Assembly (NCBI RefSeq): GCF_006376615.1
Contig: NZ_VEXQ01000012.1
Location: 62,001-126,000, forward strand
From: Buttiauxella sp. B2
GTDB taxonomy: Bacteria > Pseudomonadota > Gammaproteobacteria > Enterobacterales > Enterobacteriaceae
Length of the DNA stretch: 64,000 nt
Direction of reading: 5' to 3'
This document shows positions 45,726-54,674 of the stretch, piece by piece; within the stretch, counting starts at the first letter, position 1, and every line of letters starts with the position of its first letter. The notes beneath the pieces are model-generated. The model saw only the letters and a program-made list of their open reading frames with translations, was not told where the DNA came from and did not search any database. A program made the position numbers and the translations under genes.

Positions 45726-47264
45726 TTAAGCGAGCTTAAACACCGCAACAGTTTCATTGAGTGCTTGCGACTGCTCTTGCAACGACATCGCTGCGGCGGA
45801 AGCTTGTTCAACCAACGCGGCATTCTGCTGTGTTACCACATCCATTTGCACCACGGCCTGGTTAATCTGCTCGATACCACGGCTCTGCTCACCGGTTGAA
45901 ACCGCAATTTCTTCCATCAGCTCGGTTACCTGCTTAATGGCGTTAGAAATACGCTGCATACTTTCACCCGCACGGTTCACCAGATTACTGCCAATGTTTA
46001 CCTGCTCACCAGAAAGCTCAATCAACTCTTTGATTTCCTTGGCGGCCACCGATGAACGCTGTGCCAGGTTGCGCACCTCACTGGCAACAACTGCAAATCC
46101 ACGGCCTTGTTCGCCTGCGCGAGCGGCTTCTACGGCGGCGTTCAGCGCCAGAATATTGGTCTGGAAAGCGATATCTTCGATGATGCTAATAATGTTATCT
46201 ATTTTGCTCGAGCTTGATTCAATATTGCGCATTGAATCAATCACTTCACTGACAATCTCATTGCCGTCGTTTGCCGCAACCAGCATTCCACTGGCCAGTT
46301 TATTTGCTTGATGGGAATTGTCAGACGTTAGCTTCACCGTGACGGTAAGCTGTTCCATGCTCGCAGCAGTTTCACCCAACGATGACGCTTGCTCTTCTGT
46401 TCGCGCAGACAAATCCGTATTCCCTGCGGCGATTTCTTCAGAGGCATAAGCCACAGTCTGGCTCGATTCGCGTACCTGGCCAATAATGTTTGCCAGTGAC
46501 ACGCGCATTTGCTCCAGCTCGCGCATCATTGCTCCAATTTCATCATTAGCTTTGGCGACAATCGGCCTATGCAGCATGCCATTGGCGATTTCAGTGCAAT
46601 GCTCTTTGGCTTTATCCAGCTCCGTTAATACACGTTTTTTCAGTAGCCAAAATACGGTACCCAGAATCACGGCAAAGATCAGGGCAAAAATAGCGATGCT
46701 CAGCAGGCTTTGGTTGAAACCGGATTGCGCATCTTTATTGAGCTGCTGCGCGTACTGCTGACGAAATGCCAGCAGCTTATCCAGTGCCACTTCAAACTGC
46801 TTATCCAACTGCGGTAGGGTGGTCGTTACCAAAGCGCGTGCACGCGCAATATCATTGGCTTTGACGGCATCCAGTAGCGGTTGCAAACCTTGCTCGCGAT
46901 AATTCACAAAAGCGCTCTGATAAGCATCTGTTAACACTTGTTCACCGGGTTGTTTTGGCGCTTCAAGATAGGTACGAAATGCGGCATTCGCTTTATCCAG
47001 CACCGACTGCGCACTGTTTAGTGCCATTTGCCCTTGCTCGGCTGAACCTTGCTCATGTTCTTCTAAGGCTTCCATGGCGCGAACACGCATGGTTCGGCTG
47101 TGGTTAATCGGATCGATAACCGATAACACCACACGAATTTCTCGGTTTACGTTATCCAGAGATTGGTTACTGCGGGTTAAGGACCAGATGTTGGAGGTGG
47201 TACTGGCTAAAAAAATAAGCAGTAACGTACTGAAAACTAAAATCGAAAAACGCCTGACTGACAT
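45726..47264 (-). CDS. methyl-accepting chemotaxis protein
   Basis: The 512-residue receptor has an N-terminal membrane helix (residues 7-28), a periplasmic four-helix-bundle ligand domain (to about 185), a second helix (about 188-210), a HAMP linker, and a long cytoplasmic signalling coil with the invariant tip [32 protein letters not shown] in parts. The C terminus lacks the NWETF-type CheR/CheB tether, so it is a minor receptor that relies on Tsr/Tar for adaptation. The ligand is unknown. A sigma-28 promoter lies 56 bases upstream. Confidence 0.92.
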   Translation of the reverse strand: MSVRRFSILVFSTLLLIFLASTTSNIWSLTRSNQSLDNVNREIRVVLSVIDPINHSRTMRVRAMEALEEHEQGSAEQGQMALNSAQSVLDKANAAFRTYLEAPKQPGEQVLTDAYQSAFVNYREQGLQPLLDAVKANDIARARALVTTTLPQLDKQFEVALDKLLAFRQQYAQQLNKDAQSGFNQSLLSIAIFALIFAVILGTVFWLLKKRVLTELDKAKEHCTEIANGMLHRPIVAKANDEIGAMMRELEQMRVSLANIIGQVRESSQTVAYASEEIAAGNTDLSARTEEQASSLGETAASMEQLTVTVKLTSDNSHQANKLASGMLVAANDGNEIVSEVIDSMRNIESSSSKIDNIISIIEDIAFQTNILALNAAVEAARAGEQGRGFAVVASEVRNLAQRSSVAAKEIKELIELSGEQVNIGSNLVNRAGESMQRISNAIKQVTELMEEIAVSTGEQSRGIEQINQAVVQMDVVTQQNAALVEQASAAAMSLQEQSQALNETVAVFKLA

Positions 47265-47320
47265 GCAATACCCTTATATTTGGAAAATGACCTGACTCGT
47301 TTCAGCCAGTGCTGGTTGAG

Positions 47321-47347
47321 TTATCGGCAAGGGGAGCGGGATGTTTA
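47321..47347 (-). promoter_or_regulatory. sigma-28 (FliA) promoter of the chemoreceptor gene
   Basis: On the leftward strand TAAACATC, 11 bases, then GCCGATAA. The -10 box is a perfect match to the FliA consensus and the -35 keeps TAAA with the exact spacing. It faces the chemoreceptor gene. Confidence 0.85.
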
Positions 47348-47436
47348 GGGCGTGTTGATAGTCATATTTGTGTCACATAGCTGCTTTATACATTGGTGAC
47401 CAAAATGAGTGACCAAACCTAAGGACACGAAACACC

Positions 47437-48795
47437 ATGAAATTAAAACCTTTTGCGCTGTTACTGGCCTCTTTATTTCCTCTGGCAAGCCTTGCGGCAC
47501 AACCGCAAGTAGACCGTTACGTTGTCACATTCCCACAAGGCGATCATGTCGAATATAAAGGGGCATTTGCCAGCAACTTCCCAGACGGATTACCGGTTGG
47601 TGTAGGCTCTGGTCTGCAATTTGTTGGCAAAGAAGGCGACGCTCTGGTGTTCGCTACAGTGACGGATCGCGGCCCTAATGCTGACTCGCCAAAAGCAGGG
47701 AAAAAAGATTCGAAGATTTTTGCTAACCCGAAATTCACGCCGTTGTTGATGACTATCCGCGTTGCTGGTGGCAAAGCCGAAGCCACTGAAGCGCACGCAC
47801 TGCATGACGAGAACGGCCCAATTAGCGGCTTACCGCTGCCGGACGGTTTAATTGGCGCGACCAATGAAATCGCTTTAAGCGATACGTTGCAGCAATTGTC
47901 GAGCGATAAACGTGGCCTTGATACCGAAGGGATAACACCGGACGGTAAAGGGGGCTACTGGCTGTGTGACGAATATGGCCCGTTCATTATTAATATCGAC
48001 AGCGGCGGTAAAATCCTCAAAAAATATGGCCCGCAGGCAGAACAAGGCGAGCAGGGCGTGGCGGGAGGTTTGCCGAATATCATCAAATGGCGCCAGGCTA
48101 ACCGTGGTTTTGAAGGCATTACGCGGATGCCGGATGGGCGCATTATTGCCGCGGTACAAAGCACGTTGGATATTGACGGGAAAAGTAAAAACACGGCGCA
48201 GTTTACTCGCCTGGTAAGCTTCAACCCGGAAACCGGAAAAACTGAAATGTACGGTTATCCGATTGATGTTGATGTCTATAAGAAAGCCAAAGACGCCAAA
48301 ATTGGCGATATCGTAGCACTCGATAACAACCGCCTGTTGTTAATTGAACAGGGCGGCGATAAAAACAAAGTGATGCGCAACCTGGTGTATGTGGTTGATC
48401 TCAGCCAGGCCAGTGATTTGAGTGCATTCGACAAAGAAAAAGCACCAGAATTTGATGACGCCGCACAACTGAAAGCGCGCGGTATTAAACTGGCTGAGAA
48501 AAAAGAAGTGGTTGATCTGCGTAAACTGGGCTGGCAGCAAGAGAAAGCTGAAGGTATGACACTGATTGATAATCAAACCATTGCGGTCATCAACGATAAC
48601 GATTTTGGCCTGCAACCGGTGCTGGAAAACCCAGACGCCGACGCCAAAAAAGCGGACGATTATGAAGTGGATGGCAAAGGACATTTGCTGCGTGATGGCA
48701 AAGAAGTCGCGACTAAAATCGCCTTAAAACCGCTGGAAAAACCAGAATCACAAAACGAGCTTTGGGTTATTAAGTTGCCGGAAGCGTTGAAGTAA
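47437..48795 (+). CDS. secreted esterase-like phytase-family protein
   Basis: The 452-residue protein has a Sec signal (MKLKPFALLLASLFPLASLAA) and matches the family named esterase-like activity of phytase: FVGKEGDALVFATVTDRGPNAD, DTEGITPDGKGGYWLCDEYGPF, GFEGITRMPDGRIIAAVQS and EGMTLIDNQTIAVINDNDFGL, in parts, a beta-propeller pattern. It should act in the periplasm. The substrate is unproven; a phosphoester or other ester is possible. It is a single gene. Confidence 0.8.
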   Translation: MKLKPFALLLASLFPLASLAAQPQVDRYVVTFPQGDHVEYKGAFASNFPDGLPVGVGSGLQFVGKEGDALVFATVTDRGPNADSPKAGKKDSKIFANPKFTPLLMTIRVAGGKAEATEAHALHDENGPISGLPLPDGLIGATNEIALSDTLQQLSSDKRGLDTEGITPDGKGGYWLCDEYGPFIINIDSGGKILKKYGPQAEQGEQGVAGGLPNIIKWRQANRGFEGITRMPDGRIIAAVQSTLDIDGKSKNTAQFTRLVSFNPETGKTEMYGYPIDVDVYKKAKDAKIGDIVALDNNRLLLIEQGGDKNKVMRNLVYVVDLSQASDLSAFDKEKAPEFDDAAQLKARGIKLAEKKEVVDLRKLGWQQEKAEGMTLIDNQTIAVINDNDFGLQPVLENPDADAKKADDYEVDGKGHLLRDGKEVATKIALKPLEKPESQNELWVIKLPEALK

Positions 48796-48815
48796 GGCTC
48801 TCGTTCACAGGGCGG

Positions 48816-48850
48816 GTAGCTATAGCGTACCCGCTGCTTGCTATAGCTAC
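48816..48850. other. inverted repeat between phytase-like and LacI genes
   Basis: GTAGCTATAG and CTATAGCTAC are perfect inverted arms 15 bases apart, and GCGGGTA/TACCCGC forms a second overlapping stem. It reaches the last bases of the LacI-family gene. There is no T run, so I list it only as a structured convergent junction. Confidence 0.4.
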
Positions 48851-49818
48851 ACCGACCCCCGTACCACTAACTTCCAATCCAGAATCTCATTCACGGTTTC
48901 GCCTTCGGGGTTATCTATGCGTTCGAGCAGCAACTGCACACTGCGCACGCCGAGTTGGTGCATGGGCTGTTCGATAGTGGTCAGCGGTGGGTGGGTCACT
49001 GCGCCAAACGGGACGCCATCGAAACCCATAATTGCCACATCTTCTGGCACTCTTAAACCCTGCTCATGGGCGTAATGCAGCGCACCACCGGCCAGTGCAT
49101 CGGAAATAGCAAATACTGCATCGGGTGGCTCGGGGAGAGTAAACAGCTCCGCCATAGCCTGCACACCGGCCTGGTATTCCAGGCTGTCTGCATACACCAC
49201 TGCTTGCCAATTTTTGTCGCAAGCTGCGCGATAACCGGCTTCCCGTTGTTGCGAATAGAGGTAACGCAAATCGCCGTTGATAAGAGCGATGCGTTTATAG
49301 CCTGCTGTTGTTAAATGAAAGACCGCCGCGGACGCCGCTTTAAAATTATCAATTGTGACCGACGAAGCCCGATACCCAGGGTCGCCTTCACCGCATTGTA
49401 CCCACGGTGAATTTCCAATTAACGTGGTCAGTCCTGGTAAACAACTAATCGCATCCATGGTGATGACACCGTCGACCACTTTGCCACTCAACAACTGCAA
49501 ATAGGCCGATTCCCGCGTCAGACGTGATTCGGAATTACACAGCAAAATATGGTAACCGTTTTTCTCCGCTTCCTCTTCAATGCCGCGTACCACGCGGGCA
49601 CAGAAAGGGTTGGTGATATTTGATACCAGCACCAGCAACATACGGCTGCGCGAAGTACGCAACTGGCGCGCCAGCAAGTTAGGTTGGTATTCACAAGCCT
49701 CAATCGCCGCCAGCACTTTGTCACGCGTATCCGGTTTTACGGCAGGGTTACCGTTCAAAACTCTGGAAACGGTCGCGGTAGAAACTCCGGCAATGCGCGC
49801 CACTTTATCTATCGACAT
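48847..49818 (-). CDS. LacI-family repressor of the glucoside cluster
   Basis: The protein of about 323 residues begins with the LacI HTH (IDKVARIAGVSTATVSRVLNG) and hinge (NLLARQLRTSRSRMLL), followed by a periplasmic-binding-protein-like effector domain to residue 320. I start at the ATG with AGGA 6 bases upstream, which removes 13 non-conserved residues. It is divergent from the transporter/oxidoreductase operon; two operator-like palindromes lie in between, so it very likely represses that operon and perhaps itself. The inducer should be a sugar or keto-sugar of the pathway. Confidence 0.88.
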   Translation of the reverse strand: MSIDKVARIAGVSTATVSRVLNGNPAVKPDTRDKVLAAIEACEYQPNLLARQLRTSRSRMLLVLVSNITNPFCARVVRGIEEEAEKNGYHILLCNSESRLTRESAYLQLLSGKVVDGVITMDAISCLPGLTTLIGNSPWVQCGEGDPGYRASSVTIDNFKAASAAVFHLTTAGYKRIALINGDLRYLYSQQREAGYRAACDKNWQAVVYADSLEYQAGVQAMAELFTLPEPPDAVFAISDALAGGALHYAHEQGLRVPEDVAIMGFDGVPFGAVTHPPLTTIEQPMHQLGVRSVQLLLERIDNPEGETVNEILDWKLVVRGSV

Positions 49819-49911
49819 GTTGATCCTTTGAACGATCGGTTGAATTGTGAACCACATTCCAGATTTGAATTGATAGTACCAAATAATTCATCAGCATGAT
49901 GGAAACCCCGC

Positions 49912-49957
49912 TGAAATCGATTACATTTTTAATGATCTGTTAATGTAATCGATTACA
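49912..49957. promoter_or_regulatory. two LacI-family operator candidates
   Basis: TGTAATCGATTACA (49944-49957) is a perfect 14-base palindrome, and TGAAATCGATTACA (49912-49925) differs at one position. Their centres are 32 bp apart, about three DNA turns, as expected for two repressor dimers on one face. They lie between the divergent LacI-family and MFS genes; the right site ends 47 bases before the MFS start. Confidence 0.8.
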
Positions 49958-50004
49958 AAAATAACCTTTTACCCTTAATCAATACCCTGTGTTGTGGAGG
50001 ATTT

Positions 50005-51252
50005 ATGTCTTCTCAGTCGGCAGTTGGTACACAAGTGGTGACCCATAAATGGGTTATTCCACGCCTTTCCTTAATGATGTTTCTCGAGTTTTTCGTCTGG
50101 GGAGCCTGGTATGTCACGCTGGGCGTGGTCATGGGTAAATACGGCCTAAGCGCGTTAATTGGTGATGCGTATTCTACCGGGCCGATTGCCTCAATTTTAT
50201 CGCCGTTCGTGCTCGGTATGTTGGTTGACCGTTTCTTTGCCTCTCAAAAGGTACTCGGCGTGTTGCATCTGGTGGGTGCGGCGTTGCTTTGGTGGTTACC
50301 TGGCATGTTTGAGAGCGGGCAGAGCGGCTTACTGTGGATAATTTTCGGCTACATGTTGTGCTACATGCCAACCATCGCATTAAGTAATAACGTCGCCTTC
50401 CATAGCCTGGCAAACAGCGAAAAAGGATTTCCGATTGTGCGCGCCTTCGGCACCATCGGCTGGATTGTGGCGGGGCTGATTGTCGGTACAAGCGGCCTTT
50501 CAGATAGCACCAGTATCTTCACGCTGGCGGCCATCGCCTCTGTGGTGTTGGGGATTTACAGCTTTACGCTGCCGAATACACCCGCGCCGGATCGTGGTAA
50601 GCCACTATCAATGCGTGACTTGGTTTGTGCCGATGCGTTCGCCTTGCTTAAACAGCGCCACTTTATGGTGTTCATCATTTGCGCCACGTTAATTTCTATT
50701 CCTCTGGCGGCTTATTACGCTTACGCCGCACCGTTTATTTCAGCGGTAGGGTTTGAAAATGTCAGTGGCGTGATGGCGTTCGGGCAGATGTCTGAGCTGC
50801 TGTTTATGTTGCTTATCCCGTTTTTCTTCCGCCGCCTGGGCATCAAAGTGATGCTGCTGATTGGCATGTTGGCGTGGTTCTTGCGCTATGCGATGTTCGC
50901 GCTGGGTATTACTGAAGAAACGCGTTGGATGATCTACATCGGGATCATTCTGCATGGAGTTTGTTACGACTTCTTCTTTGTTATCGGTTTTATCTACACC
51001 GATAAAGTGGCGGGAAACAAAGTGAAGGGGCAAGCGCAAAGTCTGTTGGTGCTGTTTACCTATGGCTTAGGAATGCTGATCGGTTCGCAAATCAGCGGCG
51101 CGGTCTTTAATCGCTCAGTCACAGCCCAGGGGCCAGAAGGCCTGCTGCAATGGCAACAGTTCTGGTGGATGCCAGCCATTGCGGCTGTCGTGATTGCCGC
51201 CATCTTCTTCTTCACCTTCAATTACAAAGAGGGTGAGCAGCATGGCAAATAA
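50005..51252 (+). CDS. MFS transporter, nucleoside:H+ symporter (NupG/XapB-like) family
   Basis: The 415-residue protein has 12 membrane helices and NHS-family blocks: RLSLMMFLEFFVWGAWYVTLG, YMLCYMPTIALSNNVAFH, FPIVRAFGTIGWIVAG. NupG and XapB carry nucleosides; relatives in sugar clusters may carry glycosides or keto-sugars. It is the first gene of the rightward cluster, 187 bases from the LacI start, and overlaps the next gene by 11 bases. A second uptake route therefore accompanies the ABC importer in the same locus. Confidence 0.82.
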   Translation: MSSQSAVGTQVVTHKWVIPRLSLMMFLEFFVWGAWYVTLGVVMGKYGLSALIGDAYSTGPIASILSPFVLGMLVDRFFASQKVLGVLHLVGAALLWWLPGMFESGQSGLLWIIFGYMLCYMPTIALSNNVAFHSLANSEKGFPIVRAFGTIGWIVAGLIVGTSGLSDSTSIFTLAAIASVVLGIYSFTLPNTPAPDRGKPLSMRDLVCADAFALLKQRHFMVFIICATLISIPLAAYYAYAAPFISAVGFENVSGVMAFGQMSELLFMLLIPFFFRRLGIKVMLLIGMLAWFLRYAMFALGITEETRWMIYIGIILHGVCYDFFFVIGFIYTDKVAGNKVKGQAQSLLVLFTYGLGMLIGSQISGAVFNRSVTAQGPEGLLQWQQFWWMPAIAAVVIAAIFFFTFNYKEGEQHGK

Positions 51253-52330
51253 GCCGCTGCGCGTGCTGGTTGTGGGTTGCGGAAATATGGGGGCCGCCCA
51301 CAGCCTCGCGTATCAGCATTTAGACGACTTTACTCTCTGTGGGTTGGTGGCCCGTGGAGAGTCTAAAACGCACCTGAAAGCACAATTGTCGGCCGACATT
51401 CCCCTGTTCGATGACCTGCACAAGGCCATTAAACAGACCCGGGCCGATGCCGTTTGTATTGCAACCTGGCCGGACAGCCACGAAGAACTGGCGTTAATTG
51501 CACTGGCTGCGGGCTGCCATGTTTTTCTCGAAAAACCGCTCGCCACCACGGTGAGCGGGGCAAAGCGAGTAGTCGCAACCGCTAATTTGGCGGGTAAGAA
51601 ATTGGTGGTGGGGTACATTTTGCGCCATCACCCGGCCTGGCAGCAGTTTATCCAGTTTGCACAAGAGCTTGGTAAGCCTCTGGTGATGCGCATGAACCTC
51701 AACCAGCAAAGTAGTGGACGTGCCTGGCATACCCACAAAATGCTGATGCAGTCGCTTTCGCCGATAGTGGATTGCGGCGTGCATTATCTCGATGTGATGT
51801 GCCAGATGACTCAATCCAGCCCGCGCTCAGTCAGTGCAATTGGTGTGCGTTTGAGCGAAGAAATTGCCGCTGACCAGTTCAACTATGGTCAGTTGCAGGT
51901 GCGTTTTGACGATGGCTCTGTGGGTTGGTACGAAGCTGGCTGGGGGCCGATGATGAGCCAGACCGCATTCTTTATTAAGGATGTGATTGGCCCGCAAGGT
52001 TCGGTGTCTATTGTGGCTCGTGAAGCGGGTGGCGAAGGGCAATCTGCCAATGTTGAAGCACACACTCGCACTGAATTTCTGCGCGTTCACCATTCGCAAT
52101 TAAACGCGCAAGGTGAGTTTGTTTATCAGGATGAATGGATTACGGCTCAGGGTGAGCCGGATCATTTTGCTCTGTGCCAGTTAGAGCAGCAGTTTTTCGC
52201 CAACGCAATTCTGGAAGATAGCGATCTTACACTGCACCAACAGCAGGCTATCGATAGCCTTGCGGTTGTGCTGGCAGCAGACCTTGCTGTACGTGAACAG
52301 CGCATGGTTTTGATTAAGGAGATGTTGTAA
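51242..52330 (+). CDS. Gfo/Idh/MocA oxidoreductase, first copy
   Basis: The protein of about 362 residues has an N-terminal NAD(P)-binding fold (VLVVGCGNMGAAHSLAY), the EKPLA motif with the catalytic lysine near residue 97, and a C-terminal beta-sheet domain. Related enzymes in alpha-glucoside clusters oxidise or reduce sugar hydroxyls, including C3 of glucosides. I start at the ATG that gives MANKPLRVLVVG and overlaps the MFS stop. It ends with TAATG, sharing one base with the isomerase start, so the genes are tightly coupled. The substrate is inferred only. Confidence 0.82.
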   Translation: MANKPLRVLVVGCGNMGAAHSLAYQHLDDFTLCGLVARGESKTHLKAQLSADIPLFDDLHKAIKQTRADAVCIATWPDSHEELALIALAAGCHVFLEKPLATTVSGAKRVVATANLAGKKLVVGYILRHHPAWQQFIQFAQELGKPLVMRMNLNQQSSGRAWHTHKMLMQSLSPIVDCGVHYLDVMCQMTQSSPRSVSAIGVRLSEEIAADQFNYGQLQVRFDDGSVGWYEAGWGPMMSQTAFFIKDVIGPQGSVSIVAREAGGEGQSANVEAHTRTEFLRVHHSQLNAQGEFVYQDEWITAQGEPDHFALCQLEQQFFANAILEDSDLTLHQQQAIDSLAVVLAADLAVREQRMVLIKEML

Positions 52331-53388
52331 TGAAAACCCTGAAGGGGCCATCCATTTTTCTCTCACAATTTATTTCGGATATTCCGCCGTTTAATTCGCT
52401 CGATACGCTGGCCGCCTGGGCTGCGGGGCTGGGTTTTAAAGCAGTGCAAATTCCTACGCATCTGCCACATATTTTTGACCTGGAAAAAGCGGTACAAAGC
52501 CTGGAATATTGCGCGGACATTCGTAGCATTCTGGCGAATGTCGGGCTGGAAATCAGCGAACTTTCAACCCACCTGCAAGGGCAACTGGTCGCCGTGCATC
52601 CCGCTTACGATGTGGCATTTGCCGGATTTGCACCGCCAGAATTGCTGCACGACGCTGCTGCTCGCCAACAGTGGGCGGTCAATAGCCTCAAACAAGCCGC
52701 TCGCGCTTCGCAAAATTTGGGGCTTACCGCTCACGCGACGTTTTCAGGTGCGCTGGCCTGGCCGTATTTTTACCCGTGGCCACCGCGTAATGAGCAATTG
52801 ATTGATGAAGCATTTCGTGAGCTCGCCACACGCTGGAAACCAATCCTCGACTGCTTTGATGAGGCGGGTGTGGACGTCTGTTTTGAACTACATCCGGGTG
52901 AAGATTTGCATGATGGCGTCACATTCGAGCGTTTTTTGGCACTGGTCGATAACCATCCGCGCTGCAATATTCTCTTCGATCCAAGCCATATGCTGCTGCA
53001 ACACATGGATTACCTCGGATTCATCGACCACTACCATCAGCGCATTAAAGCCTTCCATGTTAAAGACGCCGAATATTTACCTTCGTCAAAAAGTGGTGTG
53101 TACGCAGGTTTCCAACCGTGGATAGACCGCCCTGGTCGTTTTCGCTCGTTAGGCGACGGGCAGGTTAATTTCAACGCTATCTTCAGCAAACTTGCGCAAT
53201 ATGACTATGGTGGATGGGCTACGCTTGAATGGGAGTGTTGCCTGAAATCAGGTGAAGCAGGCGCGCGCGAAGGAGCCAGATTTATCGCTGACCATATTAT
53301 TCCGGTTGCCGATTATGCCTTTGACGACTTTGCGCTGCACGAAAGCGAAGCGTCTGCTGTGCGTCGCATGCTCGGGCTGGAGGAATAA
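52330..53388 (+). CDS. sugar phosphate isomerase/epimerase-family protein
   Basis: This 352-residue AP-endonuclease-2-type TIM barrel has the probable metal ligands Glu in FELHPGED, Asp/His in LFDPSHM, His in FHVKDAE and Glu in LEWEC. It is longer than IolE or YcjR (about 260-300). Family members isomerise or epimerise sugars and keto-sugars. Placed between two Gfo/Idh genes it probably acts on the oxidised sugar; a 3-keto-glucoside isomerase, epimerase or lyase role is possible. It starts inside the stop of the previous gene and ends 2 bases before the next. Confidence 0.8.
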   Translation: MKTLKGPSIFLSQFISDIPPFNSLDTLAAWAAGLGFKAVQIPTHLPHIFDLEKAVQSLEYCADIRSILANVGLEISELSTHLQGQLVAVHPAYDVAFAGFAPPELLHDAAARQQWAVNSLKQAARASQNLGLTAHATFSGALAWPYFYPWPPRNEQLIDEAFRELATRWKPILDCFDEAGVDVCFELHPGEDLHDGVTFERFLALVDNHPRCNILFDPSHMLLQHMDYLGFIDHYHQRIKAFHVKDAEYLPSSKSGVYAGFQPWIDRPGRFRSLGDGQVNFNAIFSKLAQYDYGGWATLEWECCLKSGEAGAREGARFIADHIIPVADYAFDDFALHESEASAVRRMLGLEE

Positions 53389-53390
53389 TC

Positions 53391-54506
53391 ATGAAACGAC
53401 TTCGTTTAGGTATGGTCGGCGGCGGTGAAGGCTCATTTATTGGTGGTGTGCATCGTATTGCGGCACGGCTTGATGACCAGTTTGAACTGGTCGCCGGGGC
53501 GTTTTCATCATCGCCTGACGTTGCCAAACGTTCAGGTAATGCGCTGTTTATCGATGATGAGCGAAGCTACGCCAGCTGGCAGGAAATGGCAGAACGCGAG
53601 GCTGTACTCACGGACGGCATAGAAGTGGTGGCGATTGTCACGCCTAATCATCTACACGTTCCCGTCGCTAAAGTTTTTCTGGAACACGGTATTCACGTCA
53701 TTTGCGATAAACCACTGGGCGTCACACTTGCTCAAGCGCAGGAGCTGGCGACGGTTATCGACACCACGGGCCGCCATTTTATTCTCACCCACAACTACAG
53801 TGCATTGCCGATGGTACGCGAAGCCCGTGCCCGCATCGCCAATAGCGAAATTGGCGATATTCGTGCCATAGAAGTGGAGTATTTGCAGGGCTGGTTGAAT
53901 GACCGCCTGGAACTGACCGATAACAAACAGGCGAGCTGGCGTGGCAATCCGGCGTTGGCTGGAGCAGGTGCGATTGGCGATATTGGCACTCATGCCTGGC
54001 AACTGGCGGCGTTTGTCAGCGGCATGGACCCTGAACGGGTGCGTGGTGAGCTCCTGACGCGTATTCCAGGGCGCGTGCTGGATGACGAAGTGTACGCCGA
54101 AATGCGTTATGCCAATGGCGCACGTGGGCGTTTATGGGCAAGCCAGGTTGCACCGGGTTTTGAAAACGATCTGCGTCTGCGGATTGTTGGCAGTAGGGCG
54201 AGCATCAGCTTCCGCCAGCAACAGCCTGAAATTCTTGAAATTCATCCACATCACGGAAATAGTTACACCGTCACGCGAAATGGCGTCAATAACCACGATT
54301 CTGTGCGCCACCAGTGCCGAATCCCAGCCGGGCATCCCGAGGGATATCTGGAAGGATTCGCGCAAATCTACCGCGAAGCCGCCATTAAAATTCGCGGTGG
54401 TGAAGCACCATGGTTGCCGGGTATTGAACAAGGTATCGCAGGCATGAAATTTATTGAGACAATACGTGAAAGCAGCCTGCGGGGCGGCGAGTGGCTAGCG
54501 TGGTGA
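53391..54506 (+). CDS. Gfo/Idh/MocA oxidoreductase, ThuB-like second copy
   Basis: The 371-residue protein has the distinctive N terminus RLGMVGGGEGSFIGGVHRIAARLD, seen in ThuB-like enzymes of disaccharide clusters, and the catalytic motif CDKPLG near residue 105. ThuB of Sinorhizobium takes part in the 3-keto route for trehalose and related disaccharides. It is clearly different in sequence from the first Gfo/Idh enzyme of the cluster, so the two probably catalyse opposite or successive redox steps. A 168-base gap follows before the ABC transporter genes. Confidence 0.83.
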   Translation: MKRLRLGMVGGGEGSFIGGVHRIAARLDDQFELVAGAFSSSPDVAKRSGNALFIDDERSYASWQEMAEREAVLTDGIEVVAIVTPNHLHVPVAKVFLEHGIHVICDKPLGVTLAQAQELATVIDTTGRHFILTHNYSALPMVREARARIANSEIGDIRAIEVEYLQGWLNDRLELTDNKQASWRGNPALAGAGAIGDIGTHAWQLAAFVSGMDPERVRGELLTRIPGRVLDDEVYAEMRYANGARGRLWASQVAPGFENDLRLRIVGSRASISFRQQQPEILEIHPHHGNSYTVTRNGVNNHDSVRHQCRIPAGHPEGYLEGFAQIYREAAIKIRGGEAPWLPGIEQGIAGMKFIETIRESSLRGGEWLAW

Positions 54507-54674
54507 TCAGCACCACGTAGCGTGTCTTGCCCGAAAGTGAAATAAATAATAACGATACGTGCACCAGGTCGAGAATTCGCATAAAGGTTAGGGCGCTAAG
54601 TTGCTGCTGTGGTGAGTTATTAACTAGCTTTTTTATTTGTCCCCTCCGTTTTGGTTTGAACAAAAGAGGAAATA

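Noticed and set aside
45726-47264. Calling the chemoreceptor Trg, which lies in the ydc region of K-12
   Set aside because: It is shorter than Trg (512 versus 546 residues), lacks the NWETF-type C terminus and is placed elsewhere relative to ydcJ.
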